Of a stretch of 8,600 nt of DNA, positions 5,979 to 8,600 are shown in pieces (position 1 is the stretch's first letter; each line of letters opens with the position of its first letter). The stretch is from assembly GCA_027352645.1 (NCBI GenBank), contig DAIEIL010000044.1, forward strand, positions 1-8,600. The letters are read 5' to 3'. The translations under genes and the position numbers were made by a program. The notes beneath the pieces were generated by a model, which was not told the origin of the DNA, did not search any database, and saw only the letters and a program-made list of their open reading frames with translations. Source of the stretch: Rhodobiaceae bacterium. Its GTDB lineage: Bacteria; Pseudomonadota; Alphaproteobacteria; Parvibaculales; Parvibaculaceae.

Positions 5979-7169
5979 GTGGCTGGGGGGAAACAGGCGA
6001 CAGCAAAGCGGGCGATGCGCTGGTCGTGGAACGATCCGCATCTGCGGTCGCTGATCTGGCAGGTCGCAGCTCTGGCCGCTGTCGTTGCCGCGCTGTGGTA
6101 TTTCGCGGCGACGGCGCATGAGAATCTCTCCCGCCAGCATATCGCCACGGGCTTTGGCTTCCTGCAGAACACGGCCGGATTCGGCATCGTGCAGGCACTC
6201 GTTCCTTACTCGGAAGAGGCGAGTTATGGGCGTGCCTTTTTCGTCGGCCTCTGCAACACGCTGCTCGTCGCCGCATTGGGCACGATGCTGGCGGTCGCGC
6301 TCGGCTTTGCCGTGGGGATCGCGCGCCTGTCGTCGAACTGGCTCGTCGCGAAGCTCGCAGCTGTCTATGTGGAGACGCTGCGGAATATCCCGCTGCTGCT
6401 GCAACTCTTCTTCTGGTATTTCGCCATCCTCCAGCCGCTGCCGGGCCCACGCGAGAGCCTGACGCTGCTGCCGGGCGTCTTTCTCAGCAATCGCGGCATC
6501 GTCATGCCGGGCGTCGGGCTGACGGGAACGAGTCCGGCCTTTCTCGCCGTGTTGCTGCTCGCCATCGTCGCGTCGTTCTTCGTCGCGCGATATGCGAAGG
6601 CGCGGCGCATGGCGACGGGCGAGCGCTTTCCGGCGAGCATTGTTAACACCGTTAGCATTATTGTTCTTCCAGGGCTCGTCTGGTTGATCGGCGGCGCGCC
6701 CTTCACGATCGACCATGCGGCAATGGGCAAGTTCGATTTCACGGGGGGCTGGCGGTTGCTGCCAGAGTTTCTGGCGTTGCTGCTCGGCCTTGCGCTCTAT
6801 ACGGCTGCCTTCATTGCGGAAATCGTGCGGGCGGGCATTCAGTCGGTCGGACGCGGCCAGACGGAAGCGGCCCATGCGCTCGGCCTTTCCAACTGGCAGA
6901 CGCTTCGCCTCGTCGTCATTCCACAAGCCCTGCGCGTGATCATCCCGCCACTGACGAGCCAGATCCTGAACCTGACGAAAAACTCATCGCTCGCGGTCGC
7001 TATCGGCTATCCCGATCTCGTCTCGGTCTTTGCGGGCACCGTGCTCAACCAGACGGGGCAGGCGATCGAGGTCATCGCCATTACCATGGGCGTCTATCTC
7101 GTCATCAGTCTCGCGACCTCGCTGGCGATGAACCTCTACAATGCGCGCGTCGCCATCGTGGAGCGCTGA
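5979..7169 (+). CDS. aapQ: General L-amino-acid ABC transporter permease AapQ
   Basis: AapQ is one of the two inner-membrane channel subunits that pair with AapM. The 396-residue protein belongs to the HisMQ/polar amino-acid permease family; the length suits AapQ (about 400). A first membrane segment lies near 24-44, followed by an extended periplasmic part peculiar to the Aap type. The core begins with FFVGLCNTLLVAALGTMLAVALG, whose first half matches the family's N-terminal transmembrane signature, then the RNIPLLLQLFFWY stretch. The EAA loop for ATPase docking is EAAHALGLSNWQTLRLVVIP plus QALRVIIPP (296-324), followed by LNLTKNSSLAVAIGYPDL. GTG at 5979 is the chosen start, 10 bases after the aapJ stop; ATG 6015 would remove 12 residues. 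A short AT-rich patch with atypical codons lies at 6636-6671. The next gene, aapM, starts one base after its stop. Confidence 0.93.
   Translation: MAGGKQATAKRAMRWSWNDPHLRSLIWQVAALAAVVAALWYFAATAHENLSRQHIATGFGFLQNTAGFGIVQALVPYSEEASYGRAFFVGLCNTLLVAALGTMLAVALGFAVGIARLSSNWLVAKLAAVYVETLRNIPLLLQLFFWYFAILQPLPGPRESLTLLPGVFLSNRGIVMPGVGLTGTSPAFLAVLLLAIVASFFVARYAKARRMATGERFPASIVNTVSIIVLPGLVWLIGGAPFTIDHAAMGKFDFTGGWRLLPEFLALLLGLALYTAAFIAEIVRAGIQSVGRGQTEAAHALGLSNWQTLRLVVIPQALRVIIPPLTSQILNLTKNSSLAVAIGYPDLVSVFAGTVLNQTGQAIEVIAITMGVYLVISLATSLAMNLYNARVAIVER
7160..7163 (+). promoter_or_regulatory. Ribosome binding site that sets the aapM start
   Basis: GGAG inside the last codons of aapQ is 7 bases before the ATG at 7171. 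This supports 7171 over the in-frame ATG at 7141, which would overlap aapQ by 29 bases. Confidence 0.6.
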
Positions 7170-7170
7170 C

Positions 7171-8235
7171 ATGACCGGGGCGATGAAATGGCTGCGGCGC
7201 AACCTCTTCTCCAACTGGTGGAACACGGGGCTCACGCTTCTCGTGCTCTATGTCCTCTGGCGCGCGCTGCCGCCCTTCATCGATTGGGCCTTCTTCAGCG
7301 CGGTCTGGCATGGAGGGGATCGCACCGCCTGCCTCGGGCCGGACAAGGGCGCCTGCTGGCCCTTTATCTTCGCCAATCTCGACCAGTTCATTTATGGCCG
7401 CTATCCGGCGGACTTGCGCTGGCGAGTCGATATAGCCTTTCTGCTCGGCCTTGCGGGCCTCGTTCCCATGCTCATTCCGCGCGTACCCGCGAAGCTCTGG
7501 AATCTCGGCTATCTCGTCGTCGCATGGCCGATGATCGCGATCGTGCTGATCTCCGGCGACCGGCCGGGATTGATCGGCGTCGATACGGATCTCTGGGGTG
7601 GGCTTCTCGTCACGCTCATCGTCGCCATCACCGGCATCGTGGCCTCGTTCCCGCTCGGCATTCTGCTCGCGCTTGGGCGGCGTTCGGAAATGCCGGTCAT
7701 CCGTACGCTCTCCACCATCTTCATCGAGTTCTGGCGCGGCGTGCCGCTCATTACGGTGCTGTTCATGGCGAGCGTGATGCTGCCGATCTTCCTGCCGCGC
7801 GGGCTTCATCTCGACAATCTGTTGCGCTGCCTTGTCGGCGTGGCGCTCTTCTCGTCGGCCTACATGGCGGAAGTCGTGCGCGGCGGATTGCAGGCCGTGC
7901 CGCGCGGCCAGGTGGAGGCGGCGCGTGCGCTCGGCCTCAGCTATTGGCAGACCATGGGCCTCGTCGTGCTGCCGCAGGCGCTGCGCCATGTCATTCCCGG
8001 CATCGTCAACACCTTCATCGGCCTCTTCAAGGATACGACGCTGGTGCTGATCGTCGGGCTCTTCGATTTTCTGGGTCAGGTGCGCGTGCAGCTTAGCGAC
8101 ATGCACTGGTCGACGCCGCAGGGGGCCGCGACCGGCTATGTGTTCGCGGCCTTCGTCTACTGGGTTTTCTGCTTCGGCATGTCGCGCTATTCCGCCTTCA
8201 TGGAGCGCCGGCTCAACAAGGGCAGGGTGAGGTAA
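7171..8235 (+). CDS. aapM: General L-amino-acid ABC transporter permease AapM
   Basis: AapM is the second channel subunit and forms a heterodimer with AapQ in the inner membrane. The 354-residue protein starts with a basic segment, WLRRNLFSNWWNTG, and a first hydrophobic helix (about 17-32). A long insert with extra membrane segments (about 80-130) follows, characteristic of Aap/Bzt permeases. The HisMQ core follows: DTDLWGGLLVTLIVAITGI, the IEFWRGVPLITVLFMAS stretch, and the EAA loop EAARALGLSYWQTMGLVVLP plus QALRHVIPG (249-277), then FIGLFKDTTLVLIVGLFDFL. It is about 30 residues shorter at the N-terminus than rhizobial AapM (about 384), which carries a longer cytoplasmic leader. The start lies one base after the aapQ stop, so translation is probably coupled. 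Confidence 0.93.
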   Translation: MTGAMKWLRRNLFSNWWNTGLTLLVLYVLWRALPPFIDWAFFSAVWHGGDRTACLGPDKGACWPFIFANLDQFIYGRYPADLRWRVDIAFLLGLAGLVPMLIPRVPAKLWNLGYLVVAWPMIAIVLISGDRPGLIGVDTDLWGGLLVTLIVAITGIVASFPLGILLALGRRSEMPVIRTLSTIFIEFWRGVPLITVLFMASVMLPIFLPRGLHLDNLLRCLVGVALFSSAYMAEVVRGGLQAVPRGQVEAARALGLSYWQTMGLVVLPQALRHVIPGIVNTFIGLFKDTTLVLIVGLFDFLGQVRVQLSDMHWSTPQGAATGYVFAAFVYWVFCFGMSRYSAFMERRLNKGRVR

Positions 8236-8241
8236 GGGGTC

Positions 8242-8600
8242 ATGACAAAATCACCCATCATCGAGATCGCACATGTCGACAAGTGGTATGGCGACTTTCA
8301 TGTGCTGAAGGATGTGAGCCTGTCGGTCGCGGAAGGCGAGCGCATCGTCATCGCAGGCCCGTCCGGCTCAGGCAAGTCGACACTGATCCGCTGCATCAAC
8401 CGGCTGGAAGCGCATGACAAGGGCCGCATCGCGGTCGATGGCATCGAACTCACCGAAGACCTGAAACGCATCGACGAAGTGCGCCGCGAAGTCGGCATGG
8501 TCTTCCAGCAGTTCAATCTCTTTCCGCATATGACGGTGCTTGACAACTGCACGCTCGCGCCGATCTGGGTCCGCAAGATGCCGAAGGCGGAAGCAGAGGA
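8242..8600 (+). CDS. aapP: General L-amino-acid ABC transporter ATP-binding protein AapP (partial)
   Basis: The gene runs off the right edge after 119 complete codons. AapP is the cytoplasmic ATPase that energises AapQM. The visible part has the polar amino-acid ATPase opening IEIAHVDKWYGDFHVLKDVS, Walker A GPSGSGKS at 39-46 followed by TLIRCINRLE, and the Q-loop at 85-90 (GMVFQQ) followed by FNLFPHMTVLDN. The stretch CTLAPIWVRKMPKAEAE is typical of AapP/GlnQ-type proteins. The signature motif, Walker B and switch histidine lie beyond the window. The start ATG at 8242 is 6 bases after the aapM stop; AAGGGG is only 2 bases away, but GAGG at 8229-8232 is 9 bases before it. Position as fourth gene of aapJQMP confirms the call. 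Confidence 0.92.
   Translation, partial: MTKSPIIEIAHVDKWYGDFHVLKDVSLSVAEGERIVIAGPSGSGKSTLIRCINRLEAHDKGRIAVDGIELTEDLKRIDEVRREVGMVFQQFNLFPHMTVLDNCTLAPIWVRKMPKAEAE

Noticed and set aside
7105..8106. Minus-strand open frame of about 333 codons opposite aapM.
   Set aside because: The translation is almost entirely charged residues, the typical reverse image of a membrane-protein gene; AapM is certain on the other strand.

Overview
This is GC-rich bacterial chromosomal DNA, most likely from an alphaproteobacterium of the Rhizobiales/Hyphomicrobiales type. The inference rests on a complete-looking aapJQMP general L-amino-acid ABC transporter cluster, whose proteins match the rhizobial Aap family closely by eye, and on the dense, short-gapped layout with GTG and ATG starts. 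No RNA genes, insertion sequences, phage genes, CRISPR arrays or other mobile DNA were seen.

Layout: (1) Positions 1-267 hold the C-terminal end of a Sel1-repeat protein on the plus strand, followed by a good intrinsic terminator at about 287-323. (2) Positions 378-1688 (+) encode a flavin-dependent sugar-lactone/alditol oxidase, with a histidine placed for covalent FAD attachment. (3) Three minus-strand genes are packed together and read leftward: metC (cystathionine beta-lyase, 4687-3524), modB (molybdate permease, 3520-2810) and modC (molybdate ATPase, 2813-1689). metC and modB are 3 bases apart; modB and modC overlap as ATGA. No modA is present. modC and the oxidase converge with their stop codons directly adjacent. 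(4) A 165-base divergent intergenic region (4688-4852) carries a small GC hairpin. (5) From 4853 to the right edge runs aapJ-aapQ-aapM-aapP on the plus strand, with aapP cut off after 119 codons.

How they work together: AapJ should bind a broad range of L-amino acids in the periplasm, AapQ and AapM form the inner-membrane channel, and AapP drives it with ATP. The divergent metC makes homocysteine for methionine synthesis, so amino-acid uptake and methionine synthesis share an intergenic control region. ModB and ModC form the membrane and ATPase parts of a molybdate importer that must borrow a binding protein from elsewhere.

The window is mostly ordinary metabolism and transport. I do not see an undescribed system. 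The points most worth a second look are the modBC pair lacking modA and placed behind metC, and AapJ, whose N-terminus looks like a membrane anchor plus a Pro/Ala-rich linker rather than a normal cleaved signal peptide.
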